Positions 1 through 6,440 of a stretch of 11,901 bases of DNA are shown here, one piece after another. The notes below the pieces were generated by a model, which saw only the letters and a list, made by a program, of their open reading frames with translations, was not told the DNA's origin and did no database searches. Where the stretch lies: contig DBLZ01000047.1 in NCBI GenBank assembly GCA_002297545.1, positions 1 to 11,901 on the forward strand, given 5' to 3'. Both the position numbers and the translations under genes were made by a program. How positions within the stretch are numbered: position 1 is the first letter of the stretch; each line of letters starts with the position of its first letter. This DNA comes from Prevotellaceae bacterium UBA711 (GTDB lineage: Bacteria; Bacteroidota; Bacteroidia; Bacteroidales; Bacteroidaceae).

Positions 1-263
1 CGATTCAATGGGGTGATGCCTAAGAGACGGTCATTGATGGTGACCCCATATCCGCCGTCGCTGACCATGTTCTCAAAGCCGAGGCTGTGCATATAGTCCA
101 CGGCCATGGCCTGGGAACGCCCTGTGGCTATGCACAGAAAGTGCCCGGCCCGACGCAGTTTCTCCAGGGCAACGATAGTGGACTCCGGTATGTAGGTGTT
201 GCCATATCCACCCGCTGCCAATGTGCCGTCAATATCAAAGAACAGGTATCTCTTCCTTGCCAT
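1..263 (-). CDS. HAD-superfamily (Cof-type) hydrolase, N-terminal part, cut by the window edge
   Basis: Reading the minus strand from ATG at 263 gives an open frame to the window edge (87 codons), so the gene is partial only because of the window. HAD motif I is visible as DIDGTL with the nucleophile Asp10 and general acid/base Asp12. Motif II is IATGRS with Thr47, followed by a SDGGYG segment near residue 80. The spacing and the 'valine-alanine-leucine-glutamate' helix before motif II resemble Cof/YidA-type sugar- or nucleotide-phosphate phosphatases, which are cytoplasmic and Mg-dependent; the substrate cannot be told. A purine-rich GGGGAG about 5 bases before the ATG supports this start. 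It lies 115 bp downstream of the TPR gene on the same strand and may be the last gene of that unit or have its own promoter. The family call is confident, the substrate unknown. Confidence 0.9.
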   Translation of the reverse strand, partial: MARKRYLFFDIDGTLAAGGYGNTYIPESTIVALEKLRRAGHFLCIATGRSQAMAVDYMHSLGFENMVSDGGYGVTINDRLLGITPLN

Positions 264-378
264 GTCGCTCCCCTTATGTTTGGTATGTTGTGATTATTGC
301 CAGACACAAGTCATCCTCTGTGGCGCAAGTGTTGCCGCCGCCCGGAGCATGGCATTGCTTCTGTCTGGTACTGGTGTG

Positions 379-2307
379 TTACTTCTGTTTGGAATACTTC
401 TTTATTAGGTTGTAGGCCTGATAAAGTCCCATCTCGCCCGCCTTGGACAGATCGGCCAGTCCCTTCTGTGCATCTCCTGCCAAGATGTATGACACGCCGC
501 GGTTGTAATAGGCCTCCGGCATATCCTCATCCCTTGCTATGGCTTCAGTATAGGCAGTTATGGCCGAGGCATAGTCCTTCAGCTTGACATATGTATTGCC
601 CACGTTATACGAAGCATAAGGAAATGCCTTGATAGACTTGGCACACAACCTCCAGTCCTGCAAGACTTCCATGTATCCAAGGCGCATTTCACTGTCGTTG
701 AGCGGCTGGGCCTCTATTTGCGATGTACGCACCTGGGCACGCAGGAAATGAAGCAGCGGATGGGCCTGCGGAACAGACACTATCATGGAATCCAGCAAAG
801 TCATGGATGACTCGAAGTCACGCACGATGTAATTGTCCATCACCAACTGGCACTTCATATCCAAAATGTCGTCACGCACTATCCTCTCCTGGTGCATGGC
901 CAGACGGACGCTGTCCAACGTGATCTCTTCACTGCACACGAGCAGAGGCTGTTCCAGGCCACACTTCACGGAAAAATCTTCCACGTCCTTGCTGTAGGGC
1001 ACATAGCGCCGCGTGGGATGCTCGCCACGATAGAAGCCAAGTACATACATGGGCAGGCACTTGAGTTCTGTCTGACGGTTTTGTACACGTCCGCGGAACT
1101 CGCTGGCGTATGTATCCCAGGCCGACTCGGCGTCGTCCACCACCAACTTATTATAGTCCTCTATGTTGGTGTCGCTCTTTTTCCTCGTGGTCTTCTGCAC
1201 CTTATACGTGCCGGTACGAGCCTCCATTTCCGCCTTCAGCACACGGAACTCGTCACGCTCCGCACCATACGTATCACCTATCTTACGCAGTATGGCAGCA
1301 CGCTGGCGGTATCCGGCCCAGAACTGGGGATAGGATTCGATGACTGTGCTGATGTCGCGTATGGCACCACGGTAATCGCCTGTCTGATCCAATAGGATGG
1401 CTCTGTTGTAGAGAGCTATCATGTTGTCCGGCTCAACGGACAGAACATAGTCAAAGTCTTCGATGGCACGGTTGTCGTCACCCACCTGTGCTCGCAGGAG
1501 GCCGCGGTTGTAATGCGCCACATAGCTGTTCTTGTCTATCTCGATGGCCTGATCGTAGTCCGACATTGCCCCTCTGATGTTCTGTTGGTGGAAACGTGTC
1601 AGAGCACGGCTTACGTACAATCCGGATACACGTGGCTTCTGCATTATGGCACGGTTCAGGGCAATCTCGGCCTCAGGATACTCCTCGCGGTTTACCAGCA
1701 TGCCGGCCTTCATGCTCCATGCCCCGCCATCGTAACTGTCAAGCACCAGAGCACTGTCCACCCATACCTCTGCTCCCAGCGTATCCTTCTTGGCCAAGGC
1801 CACCTGGGCCTTCATCGTACATTGCGACGACTCGCGGGGCCACAGTACCATCATGCTGTCCAAAGCCACATCGGCACTGTCGTAACGGTTGATCTCCATC
1901 AGGCACAAGACCATATTGTGCCAGTTGTTGCGCTCCATGGGATTCTGCTGTATGGATGCCTGATAGTCATCCACAGCCATGGCATAACGTTCCTGATTGA
2001 TGCGGCAAAGGGCACGCAGCGAATAGTACTGCGCTGTGTAGGGACGTCTGTCCAAGGCTCTGGAGCAATCGGCCTCAGCACCACTGTAGTCCTCCAAATA
2101 GAACTTGGCCAAACCACGATAAAAGTATGGCTCGGCCAAATATGGCTTGGCGGCAATGACGGCGTTGAACCTCTGTATGGCCAATACGTAGTCCTCGTAA
2201 TACAGGGCGTTCCTGCCCATGAGAATCACACGGTTGGTGTTTATCTGCGCTGAGGCTACCGCACTATATATAATAAGGTATAGTACGAGGAAGATGTGAC
2301 GATGCAT
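379..2307 (-). CDS. Secreted/periplasmic tetratricopeptide-repeat protein
   Basis: A 642-residue protein with a signal peptide (hydrophobic residues about 5-18, probable cleavage after SAVASA at residue 20). Ten consecutive 34-residue TPR units can be phased from about residue 25 to 364, with typical A/G-Y/F-A-P positions such as YFYRGLAKFY and AHYNRGLLRA. A basic stretch (QKTTRKK, 371-377) then leads into a central region of about 180 residues that is not clearly TPR and that I do not recognise. Two more TPRs follow at about 565-632, including EAYYNRGVSY. TPR superhelices bind peptides or partner proteins, so a scaffold role at the inner face of the outer membrane or in the periplasm is an inference. 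The gene begins 20 bp after def and is probably co-transcribed with it. From memory, a TPR gene after def and before thrS is a frequent Bacteroidales arrangement; here a HAD gene follows instead. Confidence 0.9.
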   Translation of the reverse strand: MHRHIFLVLYLIIYSAVASAQINTNRVILMGRNALYYEDYVLAIQRFNAVIAAKPYLAEPYFYRGLAKFYLEDYSGAEADCSRALDRRPYTAQYYSLRALCRINQERYAMAVDDYQASIQQNPMERNNWHNMVLCLMEINRYDSADVALDSMMVLWPRESSQCTMKAQVALAKKDTLGAEVWVDSALVLDSYDGGAWSMKAGMLVNREEYPEAEIALNRAIMQKPRVSGLYVSRALTRFHQQNIRGAMSDYDQAIEIDKNSYVAHYNRGLLRAQVGDDNRAIEDFDYVLSVEPDNMIALYNRAILLDQTGDYRGAIRDISTVIESYPQFWAGYRQRAAILRKIGDTYGAERDEFRVLKAEMEARTGTYKVQKTTRKKSDTNIEDYNKLVVDDAESAWDTYASEFRGRVQNRQTELKCLPMYVLGFYRGEHPTRRYVPYSKDVEDFSVKCGLEQPLLVCSEEITLDSVRLAMHQERIVRDDILDMKCQLVMDNYIVRDFESSMTLLDSMIVSVPQAHPLLHFLRAQVRTSQIEAQPLNDSEMRLGYMEVLQDWRLCAKSIKAFPYASYNVGNTYVKLKDYASAITAYTEAIARDEDMPEAYYNRGVSYILAGDAQKGLADLSKAGEMGLYQAYNLIKKYSKQK

Positions 2308-2327
2308 GCTGTTAGATAGACGTGCTG

Positions 2328-2888
2328 TTACTTGTGCAAAGGCTTCACCTTGTAATCGGCGCGGAAAAGCCCCTTGACCAATTGCTTCAACTTGGGAGCC
2401 ATCAGCTGGCGGCGCAGACCTCTCAAATGGTCTGTGTACACCACCCCATCCAGATGGTCGAACTCATGCTGCATAACCCTGGCCAGGAAACCATCGACCC
2501 ATTCATCGTGTTCCTGAAAGTTCTCGTCCTGATAAGTGACATGTATGCGGGTAGGCCTCGTTACTTTCTCGGACAGACCCGGCAACGACAGGCAACCTTC
2601 CTCCTGCGTCTCCATCTCACTGTCATCTACCTCTTCTATATAAGGATTGATGAACACACGCTTGTATCCCGCATACTGGGGTTCATCGTCACTGATGCAA
2701 TCCAAGTCAATAATGGCAAGTCTGATAGACAGACCTACTTGTGGAGCTGCTAATCCTACTCCATGACTCTTTTCGAGAGTCTCCCACATATCCTGTATGA
2801 TATCATGGAGCTGCGGGTAATCCGGTTCCACTTCTTCTGTCTCCTTGCGCAAGACAGGCTGGCCGTATGTGTATATTGGCAATATCAT
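2328..2888 (-). CDS. def: Peptide deformylase
   Basis: A 186-residue protein with all three peptide deformylase motifs: GVGLAAPQ at 43-50, EGCLS at 97-101 (metal ligand Cys99) and HEFDH at 141-145 (metal ligands His141 and His145, catalytic Glu142). It removes the formyl group from the N-terminal formyl-methionine of nascent proteins at the ribosome exit, using Fe2+ or another divalent metal. Length and motif spacing fit the bacterial family, and no key residue is missing. The start MILPIYTYGQ matches the usual N-terminus of Bacteroidetes deformylases. An AGAAAGGAC stretch lies about 20 bases upstream, too far to be a normal Shine-Dalgarno. It sits 128 bp after ruvX and 20 bp before the TPR gene, on the same strand. 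Confidence 0.97.
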   Translation of the reverse strand: MILPIYTYGQPVLRKETEEVEPDYPQLHDIIQDMWETLEKSHGVGLAAPQVGLSIRLAIIDLDCISDDEPQYAGYKRVFINPYIEEVDDSEMETQEEGCLSLPGLSEKVTRPTRIHVTYQDENFQEHDEWVDGFLARVMQHEFDHLDGVVYTDHLRGLRRQLMAPKLKQLVKGLFRADYKVKPLHK

Positions 2889-3016
2889 TCTTACTGTATG
2901 TTATGTCCTTTCTATGTTTGTCGGCAATAGATGTGACGCACGCCTCCGGCAAGTAGCATGCACATCGGCCACCGGTACAAGACCTGCCGCCTCGCAGGAA
3001 GATACAAGGCATGTGA
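2889..3016. other. Intergenic gap between ruvX and def
   Basis: This 128-bp spacer is long for the otherwise tight minus-strand unit. I found no TAnnTTTG element on the minus strand and no convincing small gene. A weak hairpin, CCTGC (2983-2987) pairing with GCAGG (2994-2998), lies shortly after the ruvX stop but has no T-tract. It could be a processing site or attenuator, but nothing in the sequence decides this. Confidence 0.4.
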
Positions 3017-3430
3017 CTAAGCCCGCCGTTCCATCCATCCCTGAAGTATGATGGTGGCACTTATCTCATCTACCAACGCCTTGTTCTGACGCGCTTTGCG
3101 TCCTATGCCGCTATCCAGCATGGTCCTGTGTGCCAACACGCTGGTATAGCGTTCGTCCCACCACTCCACCGGTATGTCGGGGAAGGCCGCTGTCAATTTA
3201 TTCACAAAAGCCTGGACGCGAGGTAAATTCTCGCTATCCAGGCCATTAGTCTGCTTAGGCAAACCCACCACGAACCGTTCCACTGGTTCCTTTAACACAT
3301 ACTCCTGCAGAAACTTCATCAAAGAGGAAGTGTCCACCGTAGTCAATCCGCCTGCAATAATCTGACACGGATCAGTAACCGCAAGGCCGGTGCGTCGTTT
3401 GCCGTAATCAATACTCAGTACGCGAGCCAT
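3017..3430 (-). CDS. ruvX: RuvX/YqgF-family RNase H-fold nuclease (putative Holliday junction resolvase)
   Basis: A 137-residue protein with the full RuvX/YqgF signature: SIDYGKRRTG near residues 6-15 (first acidic active-site Asp8 and the basic GKRR), FVVGLPKQTNG near 53-63, DERYTS near 92-97, and the C-terminal KALVDEISA with the last catalytic Asp. Members cleave branched DNA in vitro and are linked to 16S rRNA 5'-end maturation or RNA turnover in vivo, so the cellular substrate remains debated. All catalytic positions are present and the length is typical (about 135-150). Its ATG is 3 bp after the stop of the SPOR lipoprotein gene, showing co-transcription. Spacing to def downstream is larger (128 bp). 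Confidence 0.95.
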   Translation of the reverse strand: MARVLSIDYGKRRTGLAVTDPCQIIAGGLTTVDTSSLMKFLQEYVLKEPVERFVVGLPKQTNGLDSENLPRVQAFVNKLTAAFPDIPVEWWDERYTSVLAHRTMLDSGIGRKARQNKALVDEISATIILQGWMERRA

Positions 3431-3433
3431 CGA

Positions 3434-3946
3434 TTACTTCTGATACAGTATCCAAGCGTCTGCGTAGGTAGCACGTACATTGTTGCGTCCCTGTACGGCA
3501 GAAGCCTTGTCATCATGGGTAGACAATACCACGCGGTACATGTTGGAGGGACTCTTAACGACCTGTGCCTGATAGCCCTGACCCTTCAACTGGTTCTGCA
3601 AGGCCGTGGCATTGGTCTGCACGCTGAAACTGCCTACCACAACGCTGTAAGCCTTCAGACCTGCGCCGTTTACCATGGTGACCTCTTCTGTACGAACTTT
3701 CTCGCTGCTATAGTCCTGAACCGGTGTAACAGTCTGAACCGGTGTAACAGTCTGCACAGGAGTCACGGCAATTGCCTCTGAGTTACCGTCCTCTGTGTTC
3801 ACTGGAGTAACCGTTGTAGTGGTGGTAGTGGTCTGCTGAGCCTGAGCCTTCTCATAAGCCTTCTTATATGCACTCTCACCACTCTTGCAGGAACTTACGG
3901 CAAAAGCTCCCATCAGGGCTACGCCCATCCAAAATGTCTTCTTCAT
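3434..3946 (-). CDS. SPOR-domain lipoprotein
   Basis: A 170-residue protein with a type II signal peptide: MKK start, hydrophobic core at 5-16, lipobox AVSSC with lipidated Cys20. A low-complexity linker follows (a run of Thr near 39-45, then TPVQTV repeats at about 62-77). A SPOR domain fills residues about 97-170 (LKAYSVVVGSF near 97-107, MYRVVLSTHDD near 136-146). SPOR domains bind denuded septal glycan strands, so the protein probably sits in the envelope at the division site; that location is inferred from family knowledge. It is the first gene of the minus-strand unit and ends 3 bp before ruvX. A TACCTTTGC element about 60 bp upstream of the ATG is a plausible promoter -7 box. The 18-bp DNA repeats in its linker suggest length variability between strains. 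Confidence 0.92.
   Translation of the reverse strand: MKKTFWMGVALMGAFAVSSCKSGESAYKKAYEKAQAQQTTTTTTTVTPVNTEDGNSEAIAVTPVQTVTPVQTVTPVQDYSSEKVRTEEVTMVNGAGLKAYSVVVGSFSVQTNATALQNQLKGQGYQAQVVKSPSNMYRVVLSTHDDKASAVQGRNNVRATYADAWILYQK
3716..3769 (-). repeat. 18-bp tandem repeat inside the SPOR lipoprotein linker
   Basis: Two perfect copies of an 18-bp unit (3716-3733 and 3734-3751) are followed by a diverged third copy (3752-3769). Each encodes one TPVQTV-type hexapeptide, so copy-number change would keep the frame and only alter linker length. Confidence 0.85.
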
Positions 3947-4002
3947 AATCGTTATAGAAGTTTAATATAAGATTTACTGCTATTGGGTGTATTTCACACA
4001 AT

Positions 4003-4011
4003 GCAAAGGTA
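4003..4011 (-). promoter_or_regulatory. Bacteroidetes-type -7 promoter element upstream of the SPOR lipoprotein unit
   Basis: The minus strand reads TACCTTTGC, matching the Bacteroidetes TAnnTTTG -7 consensus. It lies about 56 bp before the SPOR gene ATG at 3946, implying a leader of roughly 50 nt. The nearest upstream TTG (4041-4039) is 27 bp away, longer than the usual 19-21, so the -33 half is weak. The call rests on the -7 box alone. Confidence 0.6.
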
Positions 4012-4127
4012 CGAAGAAAACATGAAAAGTGCCACATCCAAGTGCTAATAATACGCATTTGCCATATAAAATACGTTAAATGGACAAAAAAGGCGACGCA
4101 TTAGGCCGCCACTTTGAATAAAATGCC

Positions 4128-4135
4128 TATATTTG
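4128..4135 (+). promoter_or_regulatory. Candidate -7 promoter element for the YtxH/holin-family cassette
   Basis: TATATTTG fits TAnnTTTG and sits about 90 bp before the ATG at 4226, in the intergenic region divergent from the SPOR gene. No TTG lies at the expected 19-21 bp upstream (a TTTG at 4113-4116 is only 11 bp away), so this is a half-site prediction. Confidence 0.5.
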
Positions 4136-4225
4136 CGTTGGAAACAGTTCCACGCGACACACACCAAGGAGCTGTACCGAGAGTGAGAGAACATAGTATT
4201 AACACACAACTAAAACTCAAACGTT

Positions 4226-4435
4226 ATGAAAGCAATCAATTATCTGTTGGCCTTTATTGGCGGTGCTGCCGTAGGCGCTGCTGCCGGTATTCTCTTTGCA
4301 CCCGAAAAGGGAGCTGACACCCGTGCTATGATAGTAGAGAACCTCAAGAAGCGTGGCATCAAGCTTAGCAAGAAAGAAATGGAAGACCTGGCAAGCGACA
4401 TTGCCGAGGACTTAGGTTTGGACAACGCGGAATAA
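4226..4435 (+). CDS. YtxH-domain small membrane protein
   Basis: A 69-residue protein with one glycine/alanine-rich hydrophobic segment (about 5-25) ending in the LFAPEKG motif typical of YtxH-family proteins, followed by a charged amphipathic helix (about 30-69) rich in Lys and Glu. YtxH proteins are small, single-span membrane proteins linked to general stress in Bacillus; their molecular role is unknown. The ATG is preceded by an A-rich stretch rather than a Shine-Dalgarno, as is common in Bacteroidetes. It is the first gene of a four-gene plus-strand cassette, 37 bp before the holin-family gene. The arrangement recalls the single-span DUF883 proteins (YqjD) that precede YqjE in proteobacteria; that analogy is inference. 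Confidence 0.88.
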   Translation: MKAINYLLAFIGGAAVGAAAGILFAPEKGADTRAMIVENLKKRGIKLSKKEMEDLASDIAEDLGLDNAE

Positions 4436-4472
4436 AACCCGGCAGTTTAGACTGCGACATATTATAGACACA

Positions 4473-4838
4473 TTGGAAGAATTCAAAGAGCTGTTCCTCC
4501 TGTTGAAGGAATACATAGACAAACAGAAGGAAGATATGACACTCGGGGCGGCGGAGAGCCTGACAAAGGTTCTCTCTGCCTTGATTATCGGAGCCATACT
4601 ATTCTCCTTCGGTTGCATCATACTGCTATTAGCCTGCATCGCTTTGGCGTTCTTCATCGGAGAATGCACCAACTCGACTGCCCTCGGGTTCAGCGTAGTG
4701 GCAGGGATGATACTTGCGCTGGTGCTTGTCTTCTGGTTCAACCGCAAACGATGGGTGATACAATCTATAGCCAGTTTGATGATTCACGTTTTTTTTAGCC
4801 AGCAGAATTCCGAGGACAATGAAGCAATAGAAAAATGA
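4473..4838 (+). CDS. Phage-holin-superfamily III / YqjE-like membrane protein
   Basis: A protein of about 121 residues: an N-terminal amphipathic charged helix (FKELFLLLKEYIDKQKE, 4-20), two transmembrane segments (about 34-63 and 69-89), a basic NRKR turn (90-93) and a short polar tail. This layout matches the PF07332 (Phage_holin_3_6/YqjE) family, which in chromosomal contexts is an envelope protein of unknown role and not a lysis holin. The start is uncertain. No ATG lies at the expected place; TTG at 4473 gives MEEFKEL, and the next in-frame ATG (codon 22) would remove the conserved N-terminal helix. A run of eight T (4789-4796) near the 3' end could be a slippage site. Its TGA overlaps the next ATG (ATGA at 4835-4838), indicating translational coupling. 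Confidence 0.82.
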   Translation: MEEFKELFLLLKEYIDKQKEDMTLGAAESLTKVLSALIIGAILFSFGCIILLLACIALAFFIGECTNSTALGFSVVAGMILALVLVFWFNRKRWVIQSIASLMIHVFFSQQNSEDNEAIEK

Positions 4839-5104
4839 CAGCCGCACAGATACAAGACATACTCAACCACAAGGACATACTTTTGGCCATCAGAAGCAAG
4901 CGTGTCAAGAACCAAGCAGAGTTGGATCGGCTGCAAAAGCGGCTGATGCAGAAGTTCAGGGCGGCTGTTGCTCCGGCACCTCGCCCAACGAACACCATGG
5001 ATATTGCACTCAATGCCGCACACAATATATTCCAGATTTGGCAGGGCGTAAGTTTCGGTCTCAAAGTAGTACGCGGCTTCCGGTCCGCATTCAAGACAAA
5101 ATGA
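4835..5104 (+). CDS. Small conserved-looking protein of the YtxH/YqjE cassette, unknown function
   Basis: An 89-residue protein that I cannot assign to a named family. Residues 1-44 form a strongly charged helix, possibly coiled-coil, rich in Lys, Arg and Gln. A Pro/Ala-rich hinge follows (45-52), then a moderately hydrophobic amphipathic segment (about 55-78) and a basic end (VVRGFRSAFKTK). The shape recalls the small DUF3618/YqjK-type proteins that follow YqjE-like genes in other bacteria, so an inner-membrane-peripheral role is possible, but this is analogy from position and shape. The ATG overlaps the TGA of the preceding gene by the ATGA pattern, and its own stop overlaps the next ATG in the same way (5101-5104). 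This supports both the start and the reality of the gene. Confidence 0.8.
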   Translation: MTAAQIQDILNHKDILLAIRSKRVKNQAELDRLQKRLMQKFRAAVAPAPRPTNTMDIALNAAHNIFQIWQGVSFGLKVVRGFRSAFKTK

Positions 5105-5295
5105 GCGACGGAAATTTTAATCGTGCCCTGTTGCCTCATACACCTTACCATAGCGGATTGGCCACAGGTAGGATGCAGATGCGCGCCAAGGCATTAGAGG
5201 CCCTAATGACCATTCTGAATGAACGCCTCCCGGACACCACCCCTCAACAACGCGAAGAGATTATAGATGCGTTCAAGGAAAAGACACGCTTCTGA
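5101..5295 (+). CDS. 64-residue hypothetical protein, fourth gene of the cassette
   Basis: Starting at the ATG that overlaps the upstream stop (ATGA, 5101-5104) gives 64 residues beginning MSDGNFNRALLPHTPYHSG. There is no signal peptide or transmembrane segment. An N-terminal Asn/Pro/His/Tyr-rich stretch is followed by two probable helices, an Arg/Met/Ala-rich one (24-43) and an acidic/basic one (48-62). I do not recognise the family. The frame stays open further upstream (to 5038), but the longer version would overlap the preceding gene by over 60 bp with no evidence for it, so the coupled start is preferred. The tight overlaps suggest it acts with the three upstream envelope proteins, perhaps as a cytoplasmic partner. 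Confidence 0.68.
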   Translation: MSDGNFNRALLPHTPYHSGLATGRMQMRAKALEALMTILNERLPDTTPQQREEIIDAFKEKTRF

Positions 5296-5381
5296 CACAC
5301 GTAGGTCACAATATGTGAGTCATATTCTATTGAAGCAACATTGTTTAGCCTGTTCCCCTCCGCTTTATTGACCCCGAAACA

Positions 5382-6377
5382 TTATTTAATGCCCCTGGCA
5401 TTTAATGCGCGTGAGTAACGACGTGCATTGGCAAGATGTTGGGAGTATGTCATTGCAAAATTGTGCGCTCCGGAGAAGTCTTCCTTGGCACACATGTACA
5501 GATACCCATGCTGTTCCCGATTTAACACGGCATCTATTGCATTGACCGATGGAATGCGGATGGGACCGGGAGGCAAGCCTTTGTTGAGGTATGTGTTATA
5601 TGGGCTTTCCACCTGCAGATGTGCATTATATATACGGCGCAACGAGAAGTCGCCCAAGGCAAACTTGATCGTAGGGTCGGCCTGCAGTGGCATGCCTATC
5701 CTGAGACGATTGATATACATACCCGCCACCTTAGGCATCTCGGGCACATAAGCAGTCTCTTCAGCAACAATACTGGCCAGGGTTACTACTTCCTCATGAG
5801 AGAGCCCCAACTCCTTGGCCTTAACAGAACGCTCTGAGTTCCAAAAAGCCATATTCTCCCTTAGCATCCGCTCCATGAACTTATCAAGAGAGATGTTCCA
5901 CCACATTTGATAGGTATTGGGGATGAACAGAGCCGGAAGCGTCTGCGGCGTATAGCCAAGACGTGCACAGAAGGACGTGTCGCGGAAAGAACCGGCAAGC
6001 TGTACGCTGTCCAACATTAGGCGACGTGACAGATAACCGGCTAACATATCCATCGTGCGGAACTGAGGGATGGTGACATTGATCGGAGTCTGCAAGCCGT
6101 TCCGCATCTTACGATACACCTCTATCATGCTCTCCTGCGGTTGTATCGTATAGTGTCCGGTACGTGGCTTGGTGTCTAAGACACGGTCGAGCAAATCCCA
6201 TCGCCTTGGCCTGCCCACTTTATATGCCACGGAATCGTTCGTGTCATCTGCATCGATATAGACACTGACTGGCGAAGACATTTCGTTCATGGATGCCCGC
6301 AATGGCAACAGAAGCCATACCATGCAGATGATGCACAAAAGCACAATGGCCACAGAGATGTAGATTATTCTTTTCAT
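5382..6377 (-). CDS. mltG: Endolytic murein transglycosylase MltG (YceG family)
   Basis: A 331-residue inner-membrane protein with one N-terminal transmembrane anchor (about 4-26, MKRIIYISVA start) and a periplasmic body. A LysM-like region covers about 75-130 and the YceG catalytic domain about 150-320. The catalytic signature ASIVAEET lies at 201-208, with Glu207 aligning with the catalytic Glu of E. coli MltG. MPLQADPTIKFAL (229-241), SPYNTYLNKGLPPGPI (258-273) and the final HNFAMTY motif (305-311) are also conserved. MltG cleaves nascent glycan strands at the membrane and sets their length. It starts 63 bp after the methionine synthase C-terminal ORF on the same strand. I see no TAnnTTTG box in that gap, so it is probably read as the last gene of the smpB-metH unit. 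It converges with the small-protein cassette across 86 bp. Confidence 0.95.
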   Translation of the reverse strand: MKRIIYISVAIVLLCIICMVWLLLPLRASMNEMSSPVSVYIDADDTNDSVAYKVGRPRRWDLLDRVLDTKPRTGHYTIQPQESMIEVYRKMRNGLQTPINVTIPQFRTMDMLAGYLSRRLMLDSVQLAGSFRDTSFCARLGYTPQTLPALFIPNTYQMWWNISLDKFMERMLRENMAFWNSERSVKAKELGLSHEEVVTLASIVAEETAYVPEMPKVAGMYINRLRIGMPLQADPTIKFALGDFSLRRIYNAHLQVESPYNTYLNKGLPPGPIRIPSVNAIDAVLNREQHGYLYMCAKEDFSGAHNFAMTYSQHLANARRYSRALNARGIK

Positions 6378-6440
6378 GGTAGGCTTACCGTTTTATGATA
6401 TAGCGATAGGCTTTTACTTATACTACCGCACGATATGAGG

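Noticed and set aside
1513..2253. Plus-strand open frame of 246 codons over the TPR gene
   Set aside because: The minus-strand frame has a signal peptide and ten phased TPRs; the plus-strand product has no recognisable feature and is a shadow.
2983..2998. CCTGC/GCAGG hairpin after ruvX as a terminator
   Set aside because: The stem is only 5 bp and no T-run follows on the minus strand, so it is not a convincing intrinsic terminator.
4473..4838. Prophage lysis module (holin family)
   Set aside because: No endolysin, tail or integrase gene is nearby, and PF07332 proteins beside YtxH-like genes are chromosomal envelope proteins.
5296..5381. Possible bidirectional terminator between the small-protein cassette and mltG
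   Set aside because: The only inverted repeats are TCACA-ATA-TGTGA near 5307 and a 6-bp AATGCC/GGCATT pair around the mltG stop; neither has a GC-rich stem with a T-tract.
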